In this document: one piece after another, positions 10,702-22,600 of the stretch
Layout: each line of letters opens with the position of its first letter
How positions within the stretch are numbered: position 1 is the first letter of the stretch
Source: Ceraceosorus guamensis
Lineage: Eukaryota > Basidiomycota > Exobasidiomycetes > Ceraceosorales > Ceraceosoraceae
NCBI RefSeq assembly: GCF_003144195.1
Contig: NW_020290004.1
Location: 3,153-67,152 of the forward strand
DNA length: 64,000 nucleotides
Direction: 5' to 3'
Made by a program: the position numbers and the translations under genes
The notes under the pieces: generated by a model
What the model saw: the letters and a program-made list of their open reading frames with translations, nothing else
Told to the model about the DNA's origin: nothing
The model's database searches: none

Positions 10702-12058
10702 CTAGAGCGAAAAAGATAAGACGACGAGAGCACACAGTAGAAGGGTCGATGAAGGCGCCACACCCCAAGCGCCGTTGGGACTGCTGCTCGATTCACGAGG
10801 AACGGAAGTGGTAGTCACTACGGTGGCTGTTGAGCGTGTGGTAGTGGAGCCAGAAGCAGTCACCGTTGCGGCACTCGTCGGAGCACTTGAGGATGCGCTT
10901 GTTGTTGATGACTGCGTTGTGGTGCTCTGAGGAATAGGAAGGACGTCGGTCTGGCTACGAGGGGTGTCGTCACCGTCGGCAGCGTTGGCATACCAGTCCT
11001 TGTCAACGTTGCTTAGGTCGGGAATGGCCATTGGTCTCCAGCCAAGACCGGCAAGCTGCGGGAAGTACTCAATGAAGTTTCCGACAGAAAACTGCGTCAA
11101 CTCATGCTCGAGCATGATGATACCGCTGCTACGATCGGACTTGTGCAGAGTCTGCTGGATGTAGGCTTTGACACTGTCCGCTGAACCGCCTGGATTCTCT
11201 CCAGGGCATGCACTCGAGCCGTCCGCTTGAATGCACCAGTCATCGGAGTCGTAATCCCAAAGGACGCATGTGAGGCCGAAGACTTCCTTTGCGATAGCTC
11301 GGACTGTTGGTTGCAACACACTCGATGTCAGCCGGTTGAGATACGTGCAGTAGTGACCTTTTGACGTTCTACGGGCGCACTGCAGCCTACTCACCTCTAG
11401 CGTCGACGTCTCCTTGAGGTGGACGGTAGAATGCGGGAAGCTTGCCAGAGAGATCAAGCACGGCCTGCATGTTCCATCCAAATTCAGCCACAATCATTTC
11501 GTCGGTCATCTCGGTGAGAAGATGGTGGGACCAGGTATGGAGAGCTAGATGCACCAGGTCATTGGATGCTGCTTGATGGAACGCGTCTTGGTTGGCAATG
11601 ATCTGAGAGCCAATCATGAAGCTCGTGCTGGTCTGATTATGCTGTTGGAGGAAGCTGTAAAGGGTAGGCGAGTTTGCTGTGGGACCGTCATCGAACGATA
11701 CGCCCATCTCATTCGCAGGGGCTTCGTAGATGTCATCTGGACCAAAAGCTTTGGTCCAAGTCCAGCTCTGAGCGAAGTTTGGATCTGTCCCTGGAGGATA
11801 CTGGCCGTTGCTGCTGGGAGGGACGTTGGGTATTCTCCCTGCATCTTTAGCGCGCTGATACGCCGCGGTCCACGATGCCGGGGTCATCGAAGAAGGTGGC
11901 GTCTGGTTGATGGTAGGCCATTGGCGCTGACCATTTTGTCGCTTCTGGACTGGGTGCGAGTCTGTATCGAGGTACATGTCTCGCCCGGCAGGGGCACCCG
12001 CAACTAAAGGATAGGCCGCAAGAAGTACGGCCCCAACAACGGATGAGATCAAACGCAT
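10702..12058 (-). CDS. Chitin deacetylase, GPI-anchored, carbohydrate esterase family 4
   Basis: Secreted polysaccharide deacetylase that converts cell-wall chitin to chitosan. Two exons, 12058-11395 and 11303-10702 (91-nt intron, phase 1), give 421 aa. Signal peptide at 1-20 (MRLISSVVGAVLLAAYPLVA). NodB motifs: GVSFDDGP (119-126, metal-binding Asp pair), HTWSHH (174-179, metal His pair), RPPQGD (212-217) continuing DVDARVRAIA across the splice site. The usual third motif is RPPYGD; here Tyr is replaced by Gln. The C-terminus is a Ser/Thr-rich spacer followed by a hydrophobic tail (LLLCALVVLSFSL), typical of GPI attachment. The upstream in-frame ATG at 12229 would bury the signal peptide, so 12058 is preferred; a TATA-like TTTAAAA lies about 120 bp upstream. 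Confidence 0.93.
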
Positions 12059-12178
12059 GGTGAATAGGCTCGGCTGGGGGAGAGGAAGGAAAGGCGAGGT
12101 GGCGGGGTGGGTCAAGGATGGATGGCGTGCAAGGAGCGAGCGAGGAAGCAGCAGTGTGTTCGATGGAAGTGCCGGCCC

Positions 12179-12185
12179 TTTTAAA
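12179..12185 (-). promoter_or_regulatory. TATA-like element of chitin deacetylase gene
   Basis: TTTAAAA, about 120 bp upstream of the preferred start at 12058, at a plausible spacing for a fungal TATA box. An ACCGGTGCCGGTACAG word lies about 50 bp farther out (about 12232-12247), similar to the palindrome in the NDUFB11/ERG25 intergenic region. Confidence 0.4.
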
Positions 12186-12247
12186 GTACGAGATAGGACT
12201 TGCCCATATCCCAATATCACGACACTCACAATACCGGTGCCGGTACA

Positions 12248-15200
12248 GTGCGAGCAACATCCCTGCGCGGAGCTGCGACAACTGGCTCAAGCTAAGCTCT
12301 TCGCCTCGAAGACTGCAGATAGATAGATGATTGTCGCAGGGTTGGTGTGCGCGTGACCGTGAACAAGCTTCCTATGCAGAAACGGAGGCTACTCGCTCAG
12401 ACGTCGTCTGCTCCAGCCTACACATCAGAACACATCACAGATCCATCCTGGCCGCTGCCACTCCCGCGGGGATGCATGAATGAGATGTACATCTCTGCAT
12501 GTTCGGCTCCTGGACGTCCGACGCTGCCTTCCTTCTCCGCACAGTTTTGCGATTAGGGGCAACCAGGTACGAAGCTTTGTGCGCTTATCAATGCACTGCA
12601 GCGTGCAGTATATCTGCGCGATAGTGCCAGTAAGCGCAAGAAGTTGAGATGGATGGTAACTCCCTGTCGTCTGCTCCACTGAGCAGGTGGTACTTGCCGT
12701 ATGACACAAGGAGAGCATCTCGCAGTGGATGATCGTACCTGCTCCAGCTCCAACCGGCGACGGAGGCCGTGGGCCCGTCATGCATCAGTCGAACATTGGA
12801 CCTCAAGGCGCATGAATCAGCATTCGAACCCAGCAAGCTGACCGGCTTGGAGACCGACTACTGCATTTTCTAGCGAGTTCGAAGGACATGTTCATCCGGG
12901 ACGGCGATTTGCTGATGATGTGTGAAAAGGCGGACCACGGCCGCACGTCGGAACTTGGCGTGGCTACCGAGCCACAGCCGGGATGAACGCAATCTTCGTA
13001 TTCGTGGCTAGTCAGTCTAGCAGCTCAGTCCGAGTGTGCGACTGTTGCGAGACTGAACGTCATCTTCGCAGCGGCGGCCTTGCGCGTCTGCTGGAGCTTG
13101 TGCTTTTGATCCACCACTCACGACTCGTGACTCCTTTTGCTCGCATTCGCGACTCACGACTGCTCTGCCACGGACTTGCGTGGTCCGGCGATGTCTTTCC
13201 TCATGCAGCCGTTTGTGCAGGTACTGTATCAAGGCCAGGGTGCCGACCCAAGTCTGAGATGGCCGTTCAGCGGTGTGGTGCCGTATGCACCCGCGAAAGC
13301 TGCATGGTATATTTGCCCGCTCGCACATGTCACCAATGCTCCACATGCAGCTGACCATGCATATAGCTGCTCTCTGCGCTGTCGTTCGAGCAGCCAGTAG
13401 TCATACTCAAGACTCACTCACGCTCACACTGTAACTCGTGACTGTAACTTCGACGTCCGTCCACAGCTCCTGTCGGTGCGCGTGTGCAGCAGGGCCAAGC
13501 CGTCCAAGATCTCGAAAGGTGGCTTGGCGTGGCTCAGATCCGGCGGTATCCTTATTTTTCCGACGTGAGCTGAACGGTACAATTGATCCATCATTATGTA
13601 CAAGCAAGGATCAGAATCTTCCACTCTGTCTGATCTCGAGTTCCGCCTCGAGAACTTGCAGAGAGCCAAGCGCGTCGAATTTTCGAGGGGCCACGCCCAG
13701 AAGCACATTTTCATGTATAGGCTGGCTGGATCCTCAAGACTCGAGGTACATCGGCGGCATAGCGGGCAATTTGCAGTACCCAGACGAGCCACGCTTGAAG
13801 CCCTGGCGACGATGGTCGGTCTTGGCATCTTTCCGTATTGCCACCCTCGGGTTGTGGCTGCATGACCTGCGCAGGCTAGGGTCTAAGGACATAGCACCGC
13901 CAGCTGATGGAATGGTGGCTGGCGACGGACGTCACTGACAAAGTCAGCCAGGCCTCTGCAAATCGAGACGAAGAGAGAGGAAGACGAAAGGAGAGACGCG
14001 GCCGCACCGCATTGGTCGTGAAGGTATCGCACTGACTGTGCAACGCGAGCGACAAGAATGTCCCCGAGTCGTACGCAATACATCTTTTCGAGTGGATCAT
14101 TTTGCTGGGGTCATTCCTGAACACCGCGCTCAACGGGGGAGGTTGGCCCATCCAACAGTCTGAGTCAGGAGCCGGAAATGGCGCAAGAGATCCGCCATCG
14201 CCCAGAAACCCAGCGCTGGGCTGTTAGTACGACAGCTCCTGCTTAGATGTCGACGCTCCTTCGATGATTCTTTGTCACTTCCGACCTTCTGATGCTGGTC
14301 CGCTGGCTGCTGCGGTTGAGCCAAGGGTTCCTGTTTGGAGGTTGATGCTACCATCGTGGAGAAAGTAACACCATGTGGGCAAGTGTTGGACGGCAGGTAA
14401 GCTTGACAACCTCACTCAAGCTGAATGCTCGTGATAGTAACGGCATTGGGCGTGCTTTAGTGTCGCGCCGCCCACACGACGCGCCGAGCGCACCAGGCTC
14501 AACTTAGGAATAGCGGGTCTTGTTGCTTGCATCGCAGACAAGAACTTGCCGGACGAAGCTTTGCTGTCCAGCATGCGAGTCTGTTCAACTATTTACTAAC
14601 AACGCACAGTCCAAGCGAAGACTTCACTTTTGTGCTGGACTTTTCCGTGACCCAGCCCTTCCACATCTGATGGGATATTCAACACGCAGCCTGGGCCACC
14701 TCGCTCCTGAATTGCTGCGGGATAGAGTCCTAAATAATTTGAGGGCGCAAAGCTCGACCTTTGATTGCGGGGCGTGGATACGCCCCCGAATCGGGCTCTG
14801 GCGTCGCAACACGACTCGCCCACGCTCTCTAGATAGCTTGTTACTCGTCTGTCCGCAGCCGAACCGCCTTCGATCGCCTTCATATGCCTTCACTCACCCA
14901 CTCTAGCATCTGCAATCCAACCATTCTTGCGACGCCGCCTACTGTGGCGTCCTTTGTGTTAGAATTTGCGACGTGCACGTCGCTGCGTTTGTACGCACGC
15001 TCACCGTTGTGCTTGCTGAGTTTCATGCCGACCACGGTTGACTGCCTCGATTTCGAAACTCTCTTCACTCGCTAACAACCATCTAAAGCGTCTGCATCTG
15101 CCTGTTCAGACAGTCCATTGGGCGACATCGATCTGAACGACCGCACTCATACAGCACAAAGCCTTACAGAGTGATTCTAGCAATCCATCGTGTCCAACAG

Positions 15201-16463
15201 CGATATATTATATTTATTACGGGTTGAATGCCCGCAAGCTATTAAGCGTGTGGTGAGCACGCTTGCTGGTCTGGGCGGCATTTCTGAAACTGCTTCGTCC
15301 GGTGTGCCGGTAATGTGCCCGCCTGCCCTGTAAAGGATGTTTAGCTTCTCTCCCATGGTCGATTGTTCATCCTAGCAAGCCCGGATCACGAAGAAGCCTC
15401 ACTTCACCAGATATCGAGAGGTAGGCGCGCAATGAAGACCGTGGATTGCTCGACCGACTGTGTGGCCATCTTCATGAAACCCAGCTTTGCCCCTATCATC
15501 GTCTGCACCATTGCGCTTGCGTGTCAAGCGTAAAGGGCCGCATCGAAGACCGTCGTCGCAAATCCTCACGAAGGTCACCGAGGCGCTCTCTCCCGCCCTT
15601 TCGCACTATAAGAGGTAATAGAAAATTCAATCTGGACATTGATGATATCGCTCGAAGTTGTCGAGGCTTTGACTCTCAATGAGCTTCGTCCTTGCCTCAA
15701 CAGTTGCTTCGAAGGTGACCAGTACGTTCACTGACGAGGGAGCTTTGCGCGTGAGAGTTCAGTGACTATAGCTCTGAAGCTTGACGAACCAGTGACGAGC
15801 GATGCACTGTTGAAGCACTTCAACATGGGGAGCAAGCCTTTGGGTGCAACATCGACCTCAGGCTAGGTGGACAGCGCTCCATCATGAAAGGCAGCAGGTC
15901 GTGTTGGTCGGGCATTAATTGTAGGTGCCTCGCAAATGCGCACGGCTGGTTCCATCCACATTGCTGCCCACGGAGCTGGCCGAGTTCGCATCTGATGGCC
16001 TGTGATTGAATGTCATGCAGGTTGATGGGGGTTCTCCCTTCCTACGGCATGCTGCAGGCAGTCTGCATAAGAGATTCTGTATTCTATATTTGCTCGATCT
16101 GCTCCGAGAATGAGAATCAGAAAGAGTGGAATAAGCGGCACTGCGTTGGAAGGTCGGATAATGCTCCCTCCTTGTCGCCTGAGTCGCCGCCATGGTGCGA
16201 AGATCATGTCAACCGATTGCTGGTGGTGGCGAATTCAGGTCAACTTCGTGCTGAGTGGTCATCGGTTAGACCTCGAGAAGCCGCTTTGCGCATGGTCGAT
16301 GTCATAAAAGATGATGGCACTCTTTGTAGCCTTGCCCCACCATAGCAACCTGGCGCTCCACCGCTACTTCGCGCAAAGATTGGTGAGTGCGTCGATGCGT
16401 GGTCCTTGCCTACTTGCAGGAAGCGACAATCGTCGGAATAAGAGATCGCGAAAGCTACGGTGA
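12248..16463. other. 4.2-kb region with no supported gene
   Basis: Open frames on both strands are short, overlap each other and show no family motif or consistent splice chain. A weak candidate is an 89-codon frame at 13596-13865 (+), KRVEFSRGH-containing, which I cannot place. ACTCACGACTCGTGACT occurs at 13116-13132 with related words at 13152-13168 and 13408-13445. Small multi-exon genes could hide here, as NDUFB11 does. Confidence 0.4.
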
Positions 16464-17436
16464 TCAATATCGACCGGCAACTTGTATGGCCGCTCTGCAC
16501 CCCCAACCAACTACGGCGCTGAGCAGAGCATGGGCGGGTGCTTGCTGCGCGTCGTGTTCTACTGCTGTATCGAGATGCTCCAGCTCATCGTCACGAAACT
16601 CCTTGATGACTGAGGAAAGCAGTGGCAGAGACGGGTCTACGCCTTCGTGTGGAAAGCCTGTGTCTCGACTGCCGGCATCATTCTGATCCACCAGACTCGA
16701 CAGATGATCCAGCTGACTGTGAGCGTGGAATACGGCAAGTCAGCTCCAGGCCCTCTGGCTCCAAAAGTTGACATCGCGGCTTGCTGACCTGCTAACAACG
16801 AATGCAATTCTACTCACTCGTCGTAGTGCTCCCCAATGACTGTCTCCACAGCTTCCGTGCAAGCCATCGCCGCTTCCTTTCCTAGGAGAGCAGTCACACC
16901 ACCGAGCAGACTTCCTGCAGCACTCCATACTGGCAAAAGCTTGGACGGCGTGACTCGATGTTGGCGCAGAATGTCGGTCACCACTCGCAAGTGCTTCTTT
17001 TCGGTGACCCACATTTCCTGCAGGGAAAGGTGTGGCATGGGTCGATGAGGGCTCCTTGCGGACCAATGTGCATGTCAACAGTACTCACGAGCATGAGTTG
17101 CTCCGTCTGAAAATCTCCGAGCCTTCTGAATACATCAGCTTGCGCTTCGTAGATTGTATTCGCTGCTACCTCTCCAGCATGGTCAACCCTTAGCATTTGA
17201 GACAGCAGTAGGCGATCGTGAGCGCTCAAGTAAGGAGTAGAGGCTGTACCCAGCTTTGGTGTTGACGCCGCTGTGGTTGAGGCGGAGTTGATTTCGACCG
17301 ATGGCGCCGTGTCATCTGCTGAGTATGCCGAGGATGCCAGGCTTGTAACGCCCTTGCCTTGAGTCCGCGCTTGACGGCCAAAGACCGGAAGCCGCGCCCC
17401 TAGGAGCAGGCGCGCCTTCGCTCGAGCAATCATCAC
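16464..17436 (-). CDS. COQ7: 5-demethoxyubiquinone hydroxylase (COQ7/CAT5)
   Basis: Mitochondrial inner-membrane di-iron hydroxylase of ubiquinone synthesis, converting demethoxyubiquinone to demethylubiquinone. Three exons on the minus strand, 17436-17089, 17017-16818 and 16716-16464, give 266 aa; both introns are GT-AG. The first about 75 residues are basic and Ser/Ala-rich, fitting a mitochondrial presequence (MMIARAKARLLLGARLPVFG). Iron-ligand regions are intact: DHAGEVAA, EMWVTEKKHL (ExxH type), TEAVETVIGEHYDD and FRDDELEHLDT, followed by the family's end segment GCRAAIQVAGRY. A CACGTG word lies about 300 bp upstream (17739). It looks complete and functional. Confidence 0.95.
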
Positions 17437-18423
17437 CCTGATGTGAGGTGCTGTGGAAGTGGAACCTTTCAGGCACTTGACTCCTAGATAATGAGCTTCG
17501 TATCAACTTGCGTTGACTACTTTGACTGAAAACCGCGGATCGCATAATAGGGATGTGGTTGGGAAGATGAGGTTGACGGCTTCGTCCGATTAACCTCATG
17601 TACGGAAGTGCATGCATGGCGCGCTTTGTCATCCAAATCCCGCAGCGCCCAACACGCATCGCAATCAAAGATAAATTGAACAAATCGTCAACTAAGAATC
17701 TAAAGGACTGTGCGCGTCTTGCAGCTGCCGTCTAAGAGGGTCACGTGCAGCTGACCTCCACACTGCTCGTCAATCAAAACAAGTCTGCAAGCGAAGCCTG
17801 AAATCTTTCACCAAATCCATGAACTTCCAGGCTCCTGTCACTAACAGTTTGGTTGCTGCATTTGACAGGCAGAGCAAGCAGGACAAGAACCTCTCTGGGC
17901 ACAGTCATTCTTTGTCTCTGTTGTTGCGATGCGCTTTATCCACAGTCTACACTGCGTTGCAGGGCAACTCAACTCCTTGTAAGCTTAGGACTGATTGTAC
18001 CTGTAATCAGCTGATGCTCTGTTCCTTGCACCACAATTAGCTGGACTATGCTGCGCAAAAGTGGCAGTGAAAATTGCGGCTTTGACCAGACAAGGCCCAG
18101 ACGATGCCAATGAGGGATGGAGACTGCTGTGCCCAAGACCAATCAAGGTGCTTGGCTTGGAAGCAGAAGCAATCTTCTGTGAGAGGGACGCACTGTGCAC
18201 TTTGCTAGTGTTCATGGCAGAAACTTTGTCTTGGCCATAGATAACGAGCAGGGCATAGGCAGAGGACAGGGTGGAAACTTGACATGAAGGAGCATGATTC
18301 AACAAAGCAAGACCTTATCAAAGCACTTGCTTTGACCGGCAGAGCCCTGTGCCAGGGCCTGGCAGGATGAGCCCAAGTGGAAAATGAGAAGTGCATCCAT
18401 CTTCCCTGGCGGACTGCATTATT
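17437..18423. other. Intergenic, no supported gene
   Basis: 5' flank of COQ7 and 3' flank of the coiled-coil/membrane gene. Base composition changes here toward the style of the accessory islands (runs such as CAAGG, TTGTG). No coding feature recognised. Confidence 0.4.
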
Positions 18424-18640
18424 TGCTGACCAGCAAGGAGATGGTCAGGAGCTCCAGGATGGCCAGAGGCTTTTCAAGCAAGGTCAAGACCCAGGTCCTC
18501 CTCTGCGCCTCCAATGTCACCAGCAATCAGAGCAAAGGTGTCGATGTGTCTGCTGACCAGCAAGGAGCTGGTGGGGGGCTCTGGGACAGCCAGAGGCTTT
18601 CCAAGCAAGGTCATGACCAAGACCTTGCTCTGAGCAATCA
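18424..18640. repeat. 127-bp direct repeat in 3' end of copy A
   Basis: TGCTGACCAGCAAGGAG begins at 18424 and again at 18551; the following bases, including GCCAGAGGCTTT-CAAGCAAGGTCA, match with some changes. The unit corresponds to the C-terminal tail segment LLGKP-AVPEP of the coiled-coil family, and copy B carries it once. Confidence 0.75.
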
Positions 18641-19630
18641 ATGGGACCAGTGGCAAGGGCGGGCGGATGTGTGACATTGCCAGCTCTGGTAGTCTGTTGA
18701 GGGCGACCAACCAGTCTGTGAACATGGGGCCTTGCACAAACTTGAATGCAACCAGCCCCAGAGCAGCAAGGACGATCAAGGGAACCACAAGCATCCAGCA
18801 AATGCTCATCCACCAAGAGCAGCTAGCCTGCTCCACTGCAGCTGCCTCAATTCTTGACTCGAGAGCAGCAAAACGACGCGCATTGTTGCGCTCCCTTTCT
18901 GCCTGCTCCACTGCTGCTTCACGCCTAAGCTCGGCAGACACTTTGCTCAATTGCGCACCAACAGATTGTTGAAAGGTAGCCAAGTCCCTTGGCATTGCCT
19001 CAGATGCGCTTTGGAGAGCTTGGCAAACATCCTGAAGCTCTTTGCTGAGGGCGTCAATGCGCTTGTTGGCAGCGGCATCTTTCTGGAGGTGGCTCTGCTC
19101 CAGCAAGTCCATGCGCAAGGCNNNNNNNNNNNNNNNNNNNNNNNNNNNNNNNNNNNNNNNNNNNNNNNNNNNNNNNNNNNNNNNNNNNNNNNNNNNNNNN
19201 NNNNNNNNNNNNNNNNNNNNNNNNNNNNNNNNNNNNNNNNNNNNNNNNNNNNNNNNNNNNNNNNNNNNNNNNNNNNNNNNNNNNNNNNNNNNNNNNNNNN
19301 NNNNNNNNNNNNNNNNNNNNNNNNNNNNNNNNNNNNNNNNNNNNNNNNNNNNNNNNNNNNNNNNNNNNNNNNNNNNATCAAGGAATGAGTCCTTGCCTCA
19401 GATGCGCTCTGGAGAGCTTGGCAAACATCCTGAAGCTCTTTGCTGAGGGCGTCAATGCGCTTGTTGGCAGCGGCATCTTTCTGGAGGTGGATCTGCTCCA
19501 GCGAGTCCACGCGCGAGGCGAGGGCATTGTTGGAGGTGTTGACCTCCTGTTGAAGAGCTATGATGCCTTGCTTCACATCAAGAGTTGAGTCCTTTGTGTC
19601 CTGCTGAAGCAATTTGTGCTCATTGCACAC
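18474..19630 (-). CDS. Coiled-coil protein with one membrane segment, island family copy A (split by assembly gap)
   Basis: Unrecognised protein. Right piece (19630-19377) encodes a heptad-rich stretch (LLQQDTKDSTLDVKQ, then NALASRVDSLEQ, DALSKELQDVCQALQ). After 255 N the left piece (19121-18474) repeats the same DALSKELQDVCQALQ unit, continues as Arg/Glu/Ala coiled coil (RREAAVEQAERERNNARRF), then one hydrophobic segment (WWMSICWMLVVPLIVLAALG) and a tail of about 90 residues. The two copies of the coil unit lie about 402 bp apart, so the gap sits inside a tandem repeat. Near the 3' end a 127-bp unit is duplicated (18424 and 18551); 127 is not a multiple of three, so the duplicate is out of frame. 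Copy B at 42053-42829 is roughly 90% identical in DNA over the membrane region by eye. Function unknown; the layout fits a tail-anchored or single-pass coiled-coil protein. Confidence 0.55.
19122..19376. other. Assembly gap (255 N)
   Basis: Run of N between two copies of the same coiled-coil unit. True length and copy number are unknown. Confidence 0.99.
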
Positions 19631-22600
19631 TTGCAGTCAGATTTCTTGCCTTTCTGTGAGTCTTCTCTATCGCCATAGCCTTGTCGGCCAACGTGTAAGG
19701 CAGACTAAAAACGGGTGTCGGTGGGGTTGTTTTGCAAACAGGAGACTTGTTGCTTGTGAGAGCGCGCTTGGTGTGTCAAAAGGTCATGTAGCTTGTGACT
19801 CCAAAGGTGAACTTGACAGGTGGAGAAGGGTGAAAGGAGGAACAGTGCTCTAACAGAGGGAGCTCTGGGCAAGAGGAAAGACTTCCCTTTACCTCTCAGC
19901 GTTAGCTCAAGTGATGTGGGAAAGAGAAGACAACTTGACTTGCAAAGCAGGGAAAGCTGGTCTACTGGGTGAGAAGGTTGGATCTCTGGCAAGTAAAAAG
20001 ACCATCCCACTCAATGGAGAGCAGAAGGAGGAGGCGGAGGGCTCTAGAAACAGGTTCGTTTTGGAAGAGGAAGGACTAGTCTTGACATGAGCTCAAGGGA
20101 TGTTAGCAAGAGAGAACATGTTGCCCTGCGGAACTAAGTGACCTGTTCTCTCCGGTGGGGTGGTTGGTGCTTGTCAAGGCAGGTTTACTGAAGAGGTTGA
20201 AAAGCAATCATTGGGTCAAAACCCTATCTATACGGGTAGAAGTAGACATGGAGGGGCAGGCTCCAATGCTCTATGCAGGGCAAGGAAGCAAGCTCCGATG
20301 TGCCAAATCGTTGCAGAGGCAGGTCCCCAAAACAAGTGAAAGCGCTGTGGACTAAGGCGCTTGTATGCTACTCGCTGAGGTTGACTATGACATTGGTCTT
20401 GCTTAAGATGCTGGTCTTCCTGGGAAGGGTAGTCTGGACCATACGCCTCTGAAGAAGTGCCAGTCTTATCTGCAGGCTTCGAACAGGAGCCATAGCGAGC
20501 AAGTACACCGAGATCTGCAGCTTTGGCAGTCATGACGGTCATGCTGCTGCAGTTGATTTGTCTTCCTTGGAATGGCAATCTGCAGTGGTGCTGTGTTGAA
20601 CAGGTAGATAGCCCTAAGTCTGTGTAAGGAATGCACTGCAAGACTTGTGAGTACTAGTCTGGGTACAGTCGTGACAGCGCTGTCTTTCTCAAAAGCTGTA
20701 AAATGCTTTGCACTGGGGCAGGCATCAATAGTCTGATAGGAAGGATTAGAGGAACATATAAAATTTTCTTTCAGAGTGCTGTGCACCGCCCTACTGACAA
20801 ATGCTCAGCTGTTTTGTTGCCCATTGAGTCCAGTGGCTGACAAGGTGAGATCAGGAGAAAGTTGGGAGCTTTGCAAATTTAAAGAGAACCAGATCAAAAG
20901 GCCTCTATGTATGTACCTCAAAGGTAGAGGGACAACTGTCAATTAGAAAGCCTGTCAGACGGTAAAGAACAAACGCAGCCTTGCCAATGTCTTTCAGACA
21001 TTGAAGCTGTTTCCTTGTTCTCGAGAAGAGATGCCTCGCTAATTGTCTGAGAGAGGTTGGTGCCTGATAAGTACTTGGGAGTCTTTGTGAGGGGCAGTGC
21101 TTGTGTGAGATCATCGTGGTGTCCGCGAACTTTCTGAGACGGGCGAACGAGCGAACAAACGGGGGACATCGCAGGTGTCTGTGACACCCGAGATCGTTGC
21201 TTTGTAACCTTGTTGGCCATGCTTGGCAACGCTTGGGGAAGCACACGATACCAGGAGATAAGATGATAATTGCGGAGGAAGACCGGAAGCGTGGTCATTT
21301 ATGCATAAAGCTGCAGGGGCATGCGTCTAGCGCGCATTGACAGAGCTCAAGCAAGCCTCCATGATGCTCCGCCTGATTTTGTCATTTGCCTGGATTCATC
21401 CTACCCAAAAAAATTGTTGGATCTCGCGATGTACCCTCAGCACTCGTGACATAACGACAGGAGTCGGATCTGTATCCAAGCGCGAAAATGCACACCAGTC
21501 TTTCCATGAACGCATTTGCAACATCCAATCCCGTCTTCATTCTCGCCCGCGAGCGGCTTCACTTGACCCTTCGTAGTATACCCATCGACCGCTCGCAAAG
21601 AGTGGTACTGGTGGTAGCACGGAAGGAGAGATTGAACCGGGAGACACGGGCCTTCATCCTGTTCGAGTCTTCGCTCAGCGCGCAATGCGACTTACAAAGG
21701 GTCGCGAACGTGACAGCGTTTCGCCATGCACCGCTCAAATAGAGGGTCTCTCGTCTTTCGTCTGCTCGCGAGCTCTCTCGTCCCAATGAGTCTATTGGAT
21801 CTTGTGCCTTGTTCCTATAATGCTGGAATCTTCGTGCGCCCTCAAAGCTGACGGGCAGCAGATGGTATCGGTAAAGGTTCATGAATGGCTACTTCATTGC
21901 AGTCCTGGTCTTCCGCAATTGCCGCTCAGTATATGCGGTGCATGTAAGTTCTCTATGCCAGCGCTTCATTGCAAAGGAGCTCATCACGCTTGTACCAACT
22001 CAAGGTTGCTTTTGCGGCGAAAGTGAAAGTTGTGTTCTGCATTAGCAAGATGGTCCATTCCCAGATCTTTTGCGTGTTGCCGTGACCGAATGTGGAACGT
22101 CGTAGACCGGCTAAAAATTCCAGGCCATTTCCTGACATCGAATTGCACGAGTCCGATTGGAGAACCGAGCGAGCGTGTCTTTGCTGGCGTCTTCTTAGCT
22201 TGTCGCTCATCCAAGGCCTCGAGTCCTGCTGACGCAATGAAGCAGGCGAAGAGGGCGCTCTAGCGACGCGGTCAGCGCTGAGCCTGGGACTCAGCCAGAT
22301 ACATGCTGCCATTCTTGTGGATACTTAGGAAACTTCGATGAGGTCTAGCCTCGAGCTCGCGAGTTGTGACTTTGTTGCGAGTTGCGGTAGGAGTATTTGC
22401 GTGTACATGTCCTTGTAACGGCCACGGCCGATTCGGCTCGTCGGCTTCGTCTCGGCGGAGTGATTGATACCTGAGCGCCAACTCCAATGCGATCGCATCT
22501 GGCAATTGTCTTGAACGAGTTTGCGCAAGGACATCTCGACGGCAGGCAACCCTGACAGAGTCTCGCGGAATGACTTCCTTCGCATCACTCGAATTTCTGC

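Noticed and set aside
12810-12840. ATTCGAACC word considered as a tRNA B box
   Set aside because: No matching stem pairs or upstream A box.
13596-13865. 89-codon plus-strand frame containing KRVEFSRGH, faintly like the N-terminus of Sec62
   Set aside because: Resemblance is limited to a few residues and the expected membrane segments do not follow in any spliced arrangement.
21655-21690. GTTCGAGTC word considered as a tRNA T-loop
   Set aside because: Flanking sequence does not fold into a T arm or acceptor stem, and no A box is at the right distance.
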